Shown piece by piece: positions 1-5,792 of a DNA stretch of 6,252 bases. Every line of letters starts with the position of its first letter. The stretch's first letter is position 1. This DNA comes from an uncultured Desulfobacterales bacterium (GTDB lineage Bacteria > Desulfobacterota > Desulfobacteria > Desulfobacterales > G020354645), in contig CAMYNZ010000072.1 in NCBI GenBank assembly GCA_947259865.1, forward strand, positions 1-6,252, written 5' to 3'. Both the position numbers and the translations under genes were made by a program. The notes beneath the pieces were generated by a model. That model searched no databases. It was not told where the DNA came from and saw only the letters and a list, made by a program, of their open reading frames with translations.

Positions 1-1769
1 ACCAGCTCCAGCGCACGGGTTTCGGCAACGATTGCTTTTTGGTACAGGCTGTTGACAAAGTAACTTTCAGCCAGGGTATCATAGATATGGGCGGATTCTG
101 ACAACTGGACCGCTTTTTGTGCCAGCTGGAGTCCCCTGAAAGGATTGCGCAGGTTTTCATCCGGGCAAGTTACATATAGCCATGCAAGATTGTTAAGAAC
201 TTCGGGATTGTCGGGGTTTAGATCGACTGACTTTTCATAGGCTTCCCTGACACCGACATAGTTTTCGGTGCTGTAGTGAATATCTCCCAATCTTTTATAG
301 AGAACCGGGTTATCCGGACTTACCTGCAGTTCACTGATAACGGATTTTTCTAGAAAATGTGCGCTGAATTGGGTGCCTGTTTTGCTGAAGTTGAGGCTGA
401 TGGCGCCCACGAAAATCATTCCAACCAGATAAATGGCAATGCCTTTCCGCAAGCGGCGGTCATGTCTTGAGATCGCGGTTCGATCGGCTTCACATTTTTC
501 CAGATACGCTATCCTTTCGTTTATACTGTAATGGTGCCAGTTGGGTCTGTCCGGCGGCTGACCGCTGTAGATGGCAATTTTTTCCAGTGTTCTGATCAGC
601 GGTTGGGCTGTGTCGAAGAGAGCATAGACATAACCGTCTGCCTGGCGTTCAAAATTGCGCATGAAATAACCGAAAATAAAACGAAAATAGATGAGAAATG
701 AAAGGATCATCAGAGACAAATTAATGAGATTGGTGACCATGTAAGTCCAGTACGGACTGGACGTTGAAATGAACCGGTAAACAGGCTTCCAATAAAAAAT
801 CAATATTTCTATAACGGCAAAGAACGGTTCCGCCAAAACCATACAGACACTGAAGCCGATAAAAAAGAAGACATAATACAAGAGATGTTTTTTCTTAACG
901 TGGCCGATTTCATGGGCAATAACGGCGTCCAGCTCTTCCGGTTCCAGAACCCGGATCAGGGCATCGGTGACCAGGATATAGCGGAACTTTTTTACCAGTC
1001 CCAATACCGCTGCGGTAATCATCCGCCCGCCGAATATAGGCCAGTAAAGAATATTGGCATATTTTATCCCGGCTTTGCGGCATAACCTTTCTATTCGATT
1101 GCGCACCCCGCCCTTATCAAGTGGTTTACAGCCCCAAATTTTTTGAATCATAACAGGGGCTACCAGCAAGAGCACACCCAGAAAAATAGCAAAAGAGAAA
1201 AATTGACCGTGAAGGGTGTTTAAAATATTTTTGAGACCGGAAAAGGGCAGGGCGTATATAATATCATAAGCTCCGGAAATAATTAACCATGGCAATAAAA
1301 CCGGAATGGCAAACGAAATCTGTGACCAGATATAGGTACCCCGGGAAAACTCGGACGGATATAGTTTTTTGCAGGCGTCATATGCGCAGCCCCAGATTAT
1401 TGTCAGGTAGAAGATAAAAAGTGCCAGAAAGATTATGGCCAACAAGGTGGGAATTGTTGCAAAGACAGGCATTTTTATAAAAAATGAAGGCATCCCTAAT
1501 CCATGCACATCAATTGCAAAAAGGGCGATAGCCATAATGGATTGTTGGGCCACAAGCGAATTGAACCGGTGATCCAGACGGGAATAACTGTCTGTGCTGA
1601 TCTGTCTTTGAAGGGAACGGAACTGCGCCCGGGTAATGAATCCGAATAGCAAGATCAGCAGGAAAAAAATCAGAAAGGTCTCCGTCGCGGCGATATTGTT
1701 TTTGGCCGACGGCAGGTAAGTTATATAAATCAGGAGTGCAACAATAAAATATATGAAGTTGGCAAACAT
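1..1769 (-). CDS. M48-family membrane metallopeptidase with C-terminal TPR repeats (3' end outside window)
   Basis: Zinc-dependent integral membrane protease, most like the Ste24/CAAX-protease branch of M48. I read 589 codons from the ATG at 1769 with no stop, so the C-terminus lies beyond the left edge. Seen: several hydrophobic segments in the first 210 residues (e.g. about 2-20, 30-47, 105-125, 145-165, 190-210). The zinc motif HEIGH is at residues 286-290, followed by KKKH. A third-ligand candidate, Glu374 in NFERQAD, fits the family ExxAD pattern. Two hydrophobic stretches lie between these motifs, as in CAAX proteases. A further membrane segment is near 443-461, and TPR-like repeats run from about 486 to the edge (e.g. 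LYKRLGDIHY, VLNNLAWLY). The TPR part would sit on one membrane face and may recruit substrates (inference). The start is 5 nt after the queH stop and has an AGGG ribosome site. The substrate is unknown; membrane-protein quality control is possible. Confidence 0.9.
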   Translation of the reverse strand, partial: MFANFIYFIVALLIYITYLPSAKNNIAATETFLIFFLLILLFGFITRAQFRSLQRQISTDSYSRLDHRFNSLVAQQSIMAIALFAIDVHGLGMPSFFIKMPVFATIPTLLAIIFLALFIFYLTIIWGCAYDACKKLYPSEFSRGTYIWSQISFAIPVLLPWLIISGAYDIIYALPFSGLKNILNTLHGQFFSFAIFLGVLLLVAPVMIQKIWGCKPLDKGGVRNRIERLCRKAGIKYANILYWPIFGGRMITAAVLGLVKKFRYILVTDALIRVLEPEELDAVIAHEIGHVKKKHLLYYVFFFIGFSVCMVLAEPFFAVIEILIFYWKPVYRFISTSSPYWTYMVTNLINLSLMILSFLIYFRFIFGYFMRNFERQADGYVYALFDTAQPLIRTLEKIAIYSGQPPDRPNWHHYSINERIAYLEKCEADRTAISRHDRRLRKGIAIYLVGMIFVGAISLNFSKTGTQFSAHFLEKSVISELQVSPDNPVLYKRLGDIHYSTENYVGVREAYEKSVDLNPDNPEVLNNLAWLYVTCPDENLRNPFRGLQLAQKAVQLSESAHIYDTLAESYFVNSLYQKAIVAETRALEL

Positions 1770-1774
1770 TTTCC

Positions 1775-2302
1775 CTATCTAAAAAATCTTTCTTTCTCGC
1801 TGTAAATACAGCCGCAATATTGTTGGCGGTACATCCCCAGGCGTTTTGATTCCGTTACACCCCTTTTCCATCCCGGCCGGAAGTCAGTATACAGAAAGGG
1901 CACCCCTACGGATTCGGCGACGGCTTGGCCGATGGATTTTATGGTGTCGTGCTTCTGATATTTACTGTATAGCAGCGTGGTGGTGAAATAGTCGAATTTG
2001 CCGCGTTTGGCTAAAAGAGCCGTTGATTTCAGCCGTTCATGGTAGCAGTAATCACACCGGTTTGCTTCGCGATAGGCCACCCCGCGAATAAAACCTTCCA
2101 GGTCATACCCGTCCTGATAAATAACCCGCAGGTCAATGGTCTCCGAATATTTTTTAAGCGTGTCCTGCCGCTTCAGGCATTCTGTGTACGGATGGATATT
2201 ATGTTTAAAGAAAAATCCCATAAGTTCCCCGCCTTCCTGGCGCAATACTTCAATCGGGTAGATGGAACAGGGACCACAGCACAGGTGCAGTAATATTTTC
2301 AT
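1775..2302 (-). CDS. queH: Epoxyqueuosine reductase QueH
   Basis: Reduces epoxyqueuosine to queuosine at the wobble base of GUN-anticodon tRNAs, the last step of queuosine synthesis. QueH (formerly DUF208) is the non-cobalamin alternative to QueG and is common in anaerobes. At 175 residues the length is normal. Seen: the N-terminal HxCCxPC signature (His6, Cys8, Cys9, Cys12), a second pair in RCDYC (Cys83, Cys86), the TTTLLYSKYQKHD segment at 107-119, and a C-terminal CGC (Cys163, Cys165). In this family such cysteines bind a [4Fe-4S] cluster and a nearby iron. All the expected cysteine groups are present, so the enzyme should be active. The ATG overlaps the stop of the upstream yggS-type gene (ATGA), and a GGAG ribosome site at 2310-2313 lies inside that gene, 7 nt from the ATG. 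No other queuosine gene is in the window. Confidence 0.95.
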   Translation of the reverse strand: MKILLHLCCGPCSIYPIEVLRQEGGELMGFFFKHNIHPYTECLKRQDTLKKYSETIDLRVIYQDGYDLEGFIRGVAYREANRCDYCYHERLKSTALLAKRGKFDYFTTTLLYSKYQKHDTIKSIGQAVAESVGVPFLYTDFRPGWKRGVTESKRLGMYRQQYCGCIYSEKERFFR

Positions 2303-2982
2303 TTTCTTTCTCCAAAAATTGCCGTCCCGATACGGACCAGTGTGGCACCTTCCTGGATGGCGACCTCAAAATCACCGGTCATTCCCATGGATAATTCATC
2401 CATACTTACATTCGGAATACTTTCACTTTGTATTTGATCACGCAGTTGGCGCAGGGTCTTGAAATAGGGTCGAACTTTTTCGGGTGCGTTAAAATAAGGC
2501 GGCATGGTCATCAGCCCCATGATTGCCAGATTCGGCAACTGACCGATTTCTTTGATCAGTTTTGTCGCATGGTCAACCGACACCCCTGATTTTGAATTTT
2601 CTTCAGCAACATTGACCTGGATTAAGATGGGCTGGATTTTGTCGTTTTTCCTGGCTTGCTTGTCTATTTCGTGGGCCAGTTTGAGAGAGTCTACCGAGTG
2701 AATCAGGTCAAAAAGTCTTACGACATATTTGGCCTTGTTGGTCTGCAAATGACCAATGTAATGCCAGGACACCGGATAAGATGATAACCGTTGAATCTTA
2801 TCCCGCGCCTCTTGAACATAGTTTTCGCCCAGGATAGTGACGCCGGCCGCAATGGCCGCCTCGACCTGCTCCGCTGGGACGGTCTTGCTTACGGCCACCA
2901 GACGAATTGATTGCGGGTTTCTACCGCATCCGGCGGCGGCGGTATATATGCGATTTTTAACCTGACGTAACTGATCTCTCAA
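2299..2982 (-). CDS. yggS: YggS/PLPBP-family pyridoxal-phosphate homeostasis protein
   Basis: Cytosolic PLP-binding protein of the alanine-racemase-like TIM-barrel fold. Family members buffer and deliver pyridoxal phosphate and affect amino-acid balance; no enzyme activity is established. The 227 residues match the usual length. Seen: LVAVSKT with the PLP-lysine candidate Lys33, GENYVQE at 52-58, WHYIGHLQTNK at 73-83, QVNVAEENSKSG near 122-133, GLMTMPP near 156-162, and the phosphate-binding C-terminal run LSMGMTGDFEVAI and RIGTAIFG. The start is TTG at 2982. An in-frame TAA lies four codons upstream, so the gene cannot extend much further, and a GAGG ribosome site sits about 12 nt before the TTG. 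The N-terminus aligns with E. coli YggS from memory. It is second in the operon, 34 nt after maf, and its stop overlaps the queH start. Confidence 0.95.
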   Translation of the reverse strand: MRDQLRQVKNRIYTAAAGCGRNPQSIRLVAVSKTVPAEQVEAAIAAGVTILGENYVQEARDKIQRLSSYPVSWHYIGHLQTNKAKYVVRLFDLIHSVDSLKLAHEIDKQARKNDKIQPILIQVNVAEENSKSGVSVDHATKLIKEIGQLPNLAIMGLMTMPPYFNAPEKVRPYFKTLRQLRDQIQSESIPNVSMDELSMGMTGDFEVAIQEGATLVRIGTAIFGERK

Positions 2983-3016
2983 AAAAACCGTTTACCTCGA
3001 TCTTGTAATGCCCCGT

Positions 3017-3613
3017 TTATCTTAGCCCGATAATGCCTTCGTCGATCAAAAACTCGATAACTTCGCACACCGGAAGTCCAACTACATTAGTATAAGAGCC
3101 CTTGATGCTTTTGACAAGAAATGTGCCCAGTCCCTGTATAGCATATGCGCCGGCTTTATCGAAGGGTTCATTTGTGCGGATGTACCATTCGATTTCTGTG
3201 TCGGATAGATTTTTAAAGCGGACATCCGTTTTTATTACCTCCGAATGGCTTCTGTCCCTATACTTACAGCAGATACAATAGCCGGTAAAAACCTGATGGG
3301 TTTTTCCACTCAGGCGTTTGAGCATTAACCGCGCATCTGCCCGTGAATCAGGTTTGCCCAGAAGGTATCCGTCGATCATGACGATGGTGTCTGCGCCGAT
3401 GACCCAGCGATCAGGATAATTTTCCGAAACCTGGCTGGCCTTGGCTTCAGCCAGAAGTTTGACGTAGGCCTCCGGTGATGACAGGGGAACCTTGCTTTCG
3501 TCGAATGTGCTCGGTATGACAGTGAAAGAAAGCCCGGCCTGTTTAAGTAGATATCGGCGACGCGGGGATTTGGAGGCAAGTATGAGCAGCGGTTCTCCGC
3601 TTGAGTTCTGCAT
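3017..3613 (-). CDS. maf: Maf-family nucleotide pyrophosphatase (dTTP/UTP type, YhdE-like)
   Basis: Cytosolic house-cleaning enzyme that hydrolyses non-canonical or excess nucleoside triphosphates to monophosphate and pyrophosphate. Seen: LASKSPRRR at 12-20 (phosphate-binding N-terminal motif), IGADTIV at 72-78 with the catalytic-type Asp75, LGKP at 85-88, LSGKTHQVFTG near 101-111, DKAGAYAIQGLG at 152-163, and KGSYTNVVGLP at 171-181. The GAYAIQG form points to the dTTP/UTP (YhdE) subfamily rather than the m7GTP (YceF) subfamily. The 198 residues are a normal length. An ATG at 3613 is used. No Shine-Dalgarno sequence precedes it, and a predicted promoter would place the transcript start at or beside this ATG, suggesting a leaderless message. 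It is the first gene of the minus-strand operon, divergent from the gene at 3722. Confidence 0.95.
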   Translation of the reverse strand: MQNSSGEPLLILASKSPRRRYLLKQAGLSFTVIPSTFDESKVPLSSPEAYVKLLAEAKASQVSENYPDRWVIGADTIVMIDGYLLGKPDSRADARLMLKRLSGKTHQVFTGYCICCKYRDRSHSEVIKTDVRFKNLSDTEIEWYIRTNEPFDKAGAYAIQGLGTFLVKSIKGSYTNVVGLPVCEVIEFLIDEGIIGLR

Positions 3614-3619
3614 AGCGGT

Positions 3620-3648
3620 GTTTTAGCAAATGAAAATGCGTTTGACAA
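3620..3648 (-). promoter_or_regulatory. Predicted sigma-70 promoter of the maf operon
   Basis: On the minus strand TTGTCA (3648-3643, 5/6 match to TTGACA) is followed after 17 bp by TAAAAC (3625-3620, 4/6 match to TATAAT). Only six bases separate the -10 box from the maf ATG, so the expected start of transcription falls on or next to that ATG. The -35 box overlaps that of the divergent promoter. Confidence 0.45.
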
Positions 3649-3671
3649 CAATCCGGGAATAAAAATAAGAT
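3642..3671 (+). promoter_or_regulatory. Predicted sigma-70 promoter of the 3722 gene
   Basis: A perfect TTGACA (3642-3647) and TAAGAT (3666-3671, 4/6 to TATAAT) are spaced by 18 bp. This leaves a leader of about 44 nt before the ATG at 3722. The -35 box shares five of its bases with the -35 of the maf promoter on the other strand. Confidence 0.5.
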
Positions 3672-3721
3672 GATACCCATTCCACTTCAAAAGTTGAAAT
3701 ACATCCAATCGGGTCAAAAGT

Positions 3722-4378
3722 ATGAAAAAAATATGGATACTGGGAGCCGGAAAATTCGGGCAGATCGCCGTTGAGGCATTGGATCAAAAAAGTGAAGACG
3801 CAGATATTACGATCATTGAGAAAAATGAGAATGCCTGCCACCAGCTACCCGAACTTAACCACACCGTAATATGTGATGATGCGATTGATTTTCTGATGGA
3901 AAATCTAACTACCCGGGATGAGCCGGATTGGATTATCCCCGTTATTCCTATTCACGTTGCGTTTGAATGGATCAAGGCCAGGTTGCAGGCTGATTACCGG
4001 TTGCAAAAACTGACGGTACCTGACCAGCTGGAAAAGGTATTGCCGAACCCCTGCCGCGGAAATAACGGCAGACTTTATATCAGCTATGCGGATTTTCGTT
4101 GTCCGGACAATTGTCCCCAGCCTCAAAACAGGTGCACCCATACCGGTAATGCCAGGCCCACGAGTTTATATAAAAAACTCGAATCGCTCAATTCGGCTGA
4201 TTTCAATTCCGTTGTCGTCAGAAGCCGGCAGCTTTCACCCGGGGTAGGGGGATATAAACCACTTGATCTTTTTGAGGCGTTGGACAGGGTGCGGGCCAGT
4301 CGAAAACCGGTTCTGCTGAGCACTGCTTGTGGCTGTCACGGGGTTATAGACGCATTTACTATAACACCCAAGAAGTGA
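3722..4378 (+). CDS. Uncharacterised protein: Rossmann-type N-terminus plus cysteine clusters
   Basis: I do not recognise a named family. The 218 residues begin with KKIWILGAGKFGQ, a classic beta-strand and glycine loop (GxGxFG at 8-13). An acidic end of the second strand follows (IIEKNE, Glu33), the pattern of TrkA-N/NAD-binding domains. The nucleotide-binding part seems short (to about residue 110). The second half has Cys111, then Cys127, Cys131 and Cys138 in the pattern CPxxCPxPxxxxC, and Cys203 and Cys205 in ACGCHG near the C-terminus. The spacing suggests a bound metal or Fe-S cluster (inference). No membrane segment is visible, so it is probably cytosolic. The ATG at 3722 is the first good start, and the MKKIW N-terminus fits a Rossmann strand. 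No clear ribosome site is present. It is monocistronic-looking, divergent from maf, and followed by a tRNA. A redox or sensor role is possible but unproven. Confidence 0.8.
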   Translation: MKKIWILGAGKFGQIAVEALDQKSEDADITIIEKNENACHQLPELNHTVICDDAIDFLMENLTTRDEPDWIIPVIPIHVAFEWIKARLQADYRLQKLTVPDQLEKVLPNPCRGNNGRLYISYADFRCPDNCPQPQNRCTHTGNARPTSLYKKLESLNSADFNSVVVRSRQLSPGVGGYKPLDLFEALDRVRASRKPVLLSTACGCHGVIDAFTITPKK

Positions 4379-4412
4379 TATTTTTCGCTTGATAATCTCT
4401 GGGCCTTTTTCC

Positions 4413-4440
4413 TTGCAATCAACCCGGTTTTGGGTTAACT
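4413..4440 (+). promoter_or_regulatory. Possible promoter of tRNA-Leu
   Basis: TTGCAA (4413-4418, 4/6 match) and TTAACT (4435-4440, about half matching TATAAT) are spaced by 16 bp and end 18 nt before the tRNA. Spacer and position are right for a tRNA promoter, but the -10 is weak. A short AACCC/GGGTT inverted repeat (4420-4437) overlaps it. That repeat could instead be a weak end for the upstream gene, with a T run only at 4442-4446. Confidence 0.25.
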
Positions 4441-4458
4441 GTTTTTAGGTTATTTCAT

Positions 4459-4547
4459 GCCTGGGTGGCGGAACTGGTAGACGCAAGGGACTTAAAATCC
4501 CTCGGGTACCTGTACCCGTGCCGGTTCAATTCCGGCCCCGGGCACCA
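4459..4547 (+). tRNA. tRNA-Leu (anticodon UAA)
   Basis: Full cloverleaf read by eye. The acceptor GCCTGGG (4459-4465) pairs with CCCGGGC (4537-4543) with one G-U pair. The D arm is GCG/CGC (4468-4470 with 4482-4484). The anticodon stem AGGGA/TCCCT (4486-4490 with 4498-4502) encloses loop CTTAAAA, anticodon TAA at 4493-4495. A long class II variable arm GGGTAC/GTACCC follows. The T arm is GCCGG/CCGGC around TTCAATT (4520-4536). Discriminator A at 4544 fits leucine, and CCA is encoded at 4545-4547. It reads UUA and, by wobble, UUG codons. It stands alone rather than in a tRNA cluster and is followed at once by its terminator. Confidence 0.97.
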
Positions 4548-4555
4548 GCAATATC

Positions 4556-4591
4556 AAGGGGTTAGCCATTTTAGGATTGAACCCCTTTTTT
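4556..4591 (+). terminator. Rho-independent terminator after tRNA-Leu
   Basis: Stem AAGGGGTT (4556-4563) pairs perfectly with AACCCCTT (4580-4587) across a 16-nt loop, and the T run continues to 4591. It begins 8 nt after the tRNA CCA and ends only 9 nt before the ATG of the next gene, so it should uncouple the two unless there is read-through. Confidence 0.8.
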
Positions 4592-4600
4592 ATTATAATT

Positions 4601-5251
4601 ATGAGAATAAAAGTTAACCGTTTCATTGCTTCCAAACCCTTTGTATATCTCCTCTATCGAATCATCCGGATGTATTCCTGGACCTTTCGCCTGACGGTTG
4701 AAAATGAAAAAGCATGGCTGGATCATCTTGCGGGGGGCGGGGTGGTGTTGCTTTGCGCCTGGCATCAACAGTTTTTTTCCGCTATTCGCTATTTTCAGAA
4801 GTATAAAATTTTCAAACCCAGTCTCATGATAAGCCAGAGCAGTGATGGGGAGCTTGTTGCCGGGGTTGCCAAACTTACCGGATGGCACCCCGTGCGGGGT
4901 TCGTCATCCAGAGGTGGCAGAAAGGCTTTAGCAAATATGATTGCCAGATTAAAAGAAACCAAACTTGCAGGCCACATTTTAGACGGGCCGAGGGGGCCGG
5001 CCGGTGAAGTTAAGGCCGGTGTAATTAGCCTGGCCCATGCTGCCGATGCTGTTATTGTACCTTTTCATGTTACCGCCCAAAAGGCATGGTATTTTAATAG
5101 CTGGGATAAATTTTTAATGCCCAAGCCATTTTCCAGGGTTTCACTCCATTTCGGAAAAGCCATCAAATTTAATAAGGTAACGGATCCGGCAGGCTTTGAA
5201 GCCCAAAGAAAAGAACTTGAAGAAATTATGCTTCCCGTGTTAGTCGTTTAA
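4601..5251 (+). CDS. DUF374 / lysophospholipid acyltransferase-like protein
   Basis: Member of the LPLAT superfamily in the DUF374 (COG2121) branch, presumably transferring an acyl chain onto a lipid or lipid A-like acceptor at the inner membrane. The true substrate is not known to me. Seen in 216 residues: a hydrophobic/basic N-terminal stretch (about 10-30), AWHQQ with catalytic-type His55, SQSSDGELVA at 78-87, RGSSSRGGRKAL at 99-110, and the hallmark DGPRGPAGEVKAGVI at 128-142. The PlsC-style HX4D aspartate is absent (Ser60), as I recall for the DUF374 branch. The ATG at 4601 is chosen. An in-frame TTG at 4577 would add eight residues but lies inside the tRNA terminator. Neither start has a well-spaced ribosome site, so the true start is uncertain. 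It stands between the tRNA terminator and a long intergenic region, so it is probably transcribed alone. Confidence 0.88.
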   Translation: MRIKVNRFIASKPFVYLLYRIIRMYSWTFRLTVENEKAWLDHLAGGGVVLLCAWHQQFFSAIRYFQKYKIFKPSLMISQSSDGELVAGVAKLTGWHPVRGSSSRGGRKALANMIARLKETKLAGHILDGPRGPAGEVKAGVISLAHAADAVIVPFHVTAQKAWYFNSWDKFLMPKPFSRVSLHFGKAIKFNKVTDPAGFEAQRKELEEIMLPVLVV

Positions 5252-5259
5252 AAAATTAT

Positions 5260-5279
5260 AAAAATTTGTGGAATTTTTT
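5260..5279 (+). terminator. Possible weak terminator of the acyltransferase gene
   Basis: AAAAATT (5260-5266) can pair with AATTTTT (5272-5278) across a 5-nt loop, ending in T residues, 9 nt after the stop codon. The stem has only A-T pairs, so it may be no more than AT-rich DNA. Confidence 0.3.
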
Positions 5280-5281
5280 CC

Positions 5282-5308
5282 TTGACATCCCACATTGTGG
5301 CATAATAT
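5282..5308 (+). promoter_or_regulatory. Predicted sigma-70 promoter with palindromic spacer
   Basis: A perfect TTGACA (5282-5287) is followed by TAATAT (5303-5308, 4/6) with a short 15-bp spacer; AT-rich alternatives for the -10 box give 16-17 bp. The spacer contains a palindrome CCACA-T-TGTGG (5290-5300), placed where a repressor could block polymerase. The transcript would begin near 5315 and cover the hairpin at 5361-5397. It could be a small RNA or the long leader of the gene at 5793. Confidence 0.5.
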
Positions 5309-5360
5309 AGGAAACATTACGGTCATTTTGACTCAATGATCGACTCACACTCCATCGCTC

Positions 5361-5397
5361 GTATGGGCGGGGCATATCCCCTGTGTTCCGCCCATAC
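5361..5397 (+). ncRNA. Strong RNA hairpin, candidate small RNA or leader element
   Basis: GTATGGGCGG (5361-5370) pairs perfectly with CCGCCCATAC (5388-5397) over ten base pairs, with a 17-nt loop. Inside, GGGG (5369-5372) and CCCC (5378-5381) can form a second small stem if the outer stem opens by two pairs. It lies about 45 nt after the predicted promoter start. Only a broken T stretch (TTATT) follows, so it is a weak terminator at best. I do not recognise it as a known RNA family. Confidence 0.4.
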
Positions 5398-5398
5398 T

Positions 5399-5412
5399 TA
5401 TTGGGCCCAATA
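5399..5412. repeat. Perfect 14-bp palindrome
   Basis: TATTGGGCCCAATA is its own reverse complement and directly follows the strong hairpin. With no loop it is more like a protein-binding site than an RNA stem; no known operator is recognised. Confidence 0.55.
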
Positions 5413-5563
5413 CATTATCCTTTCACGCCGACCTGCTGTTTTTTTCATTTACCGTTATATCATTTTTTAAATCCCATGGAAGCGGTATATCCGGTTTTAT
5501 AACGATATAAATCCGAAAATACACTAATTAGTATATCAAAATACCAAAAACACTATAGAATGT

Positions 5564-5579
5564 GTTTTCACGTGAAACC
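5564..5579. promoter_or_regulatory. parS-like site (possible ParB binding site)
   Basis: The 16-mer GTTTTCACGTGAAACC matches the widely conserved bacterial parS consensus TGTTTCACGTGAAACA at 13 of 16 positions. It includes a perfect 12-bp palindrome TTTCACGTGAAA (5566-5577) and the full right arm GAAAC. The differences are two outer bases of the left arm and the last base. It is intergenic, as parS sites often are. The mismatch in the left arm makes it a weak or degenerate candidate. Confidence 0.4.
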
Positions 5580-5792
5580 CGAGGACATTGAAAATTCACA
5601 TGCAACATCCGGCCCAATGGATTCATAGATACCATCGTCGATCTTTTTTGATCCCGACCCAGGAAAACCCGAAAAGCCATCCAATTTGCTTTAGAAAATG
5701 CAGGTTGTGCCGATACAATAGTACAATGGTCAACACTGGCGAAGTGCACATAAAGTCTGTATAAAAACATATACCAGGCCACACATACCGCT

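Larger units (their letters stand above)
5252..5792. other. 541-bp intergenic region, structured and AT-rich
   Basis: I find no convincing gene here. From left to right it holds an A/T-only hairpin, a promoter with a palindrome in its spacer, a strong hairpin, a 14-bp palindrome, an AT-rich stretch (about 5430-5560) with a 10-bp palindrome ACTAATTAGT at 5523-5532, and a parS-like site at 5564-5579. About 210 bp of less distinctive sequence follows before the ATG at 5793. A direct repeat GACTCA occurs at 5330-5335 and 5342-5347. Small ORFs exist, but none has a good ribosome site and a recognisable product. Confidence 0.6.

Noticed and set aside
885..1085. Plus-strand 66-codon frame opposite the M48 peptidase
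   Set aside because: It is antisense to the zinc-motif region of the protease and has no features of its own.
3376..3717. Minus-strand reading frame overlapping maf in another frame
   Set aside because: It lies mostly within maf, whose family motifs are all intact; the shadow frame shows no motif.
3905..4323. Minus-strand reading frames opposite the 3722 gene
   Set aside because: They are antisense to a frame with a clear Rossmann motif and show no family signature or ribosome site.
4459..4600. tRNA-Leu as an integration site for a mobile element
   Set aside because: No integrase, no second copy of the tRNA 3' end, and ordinary housekeeping genes on both sides within the window.
5361..5397. 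Hairpin as a standard rho-independent terminator
   Set aside because: The stem is strong, but only TTATT then GGG follows on the plus strand and no T run follows on the minus strand.
5600..5764. Small plus-strand ORF of 54 codons (58 from a TTG at 5588), starting MQHPAQW
   Set aside because: No well-spaced ribosome site (GAGGA at 5581 is too near the TTG and too far from the ATG), no recognised family, and the other frames here are equally unremarkable.
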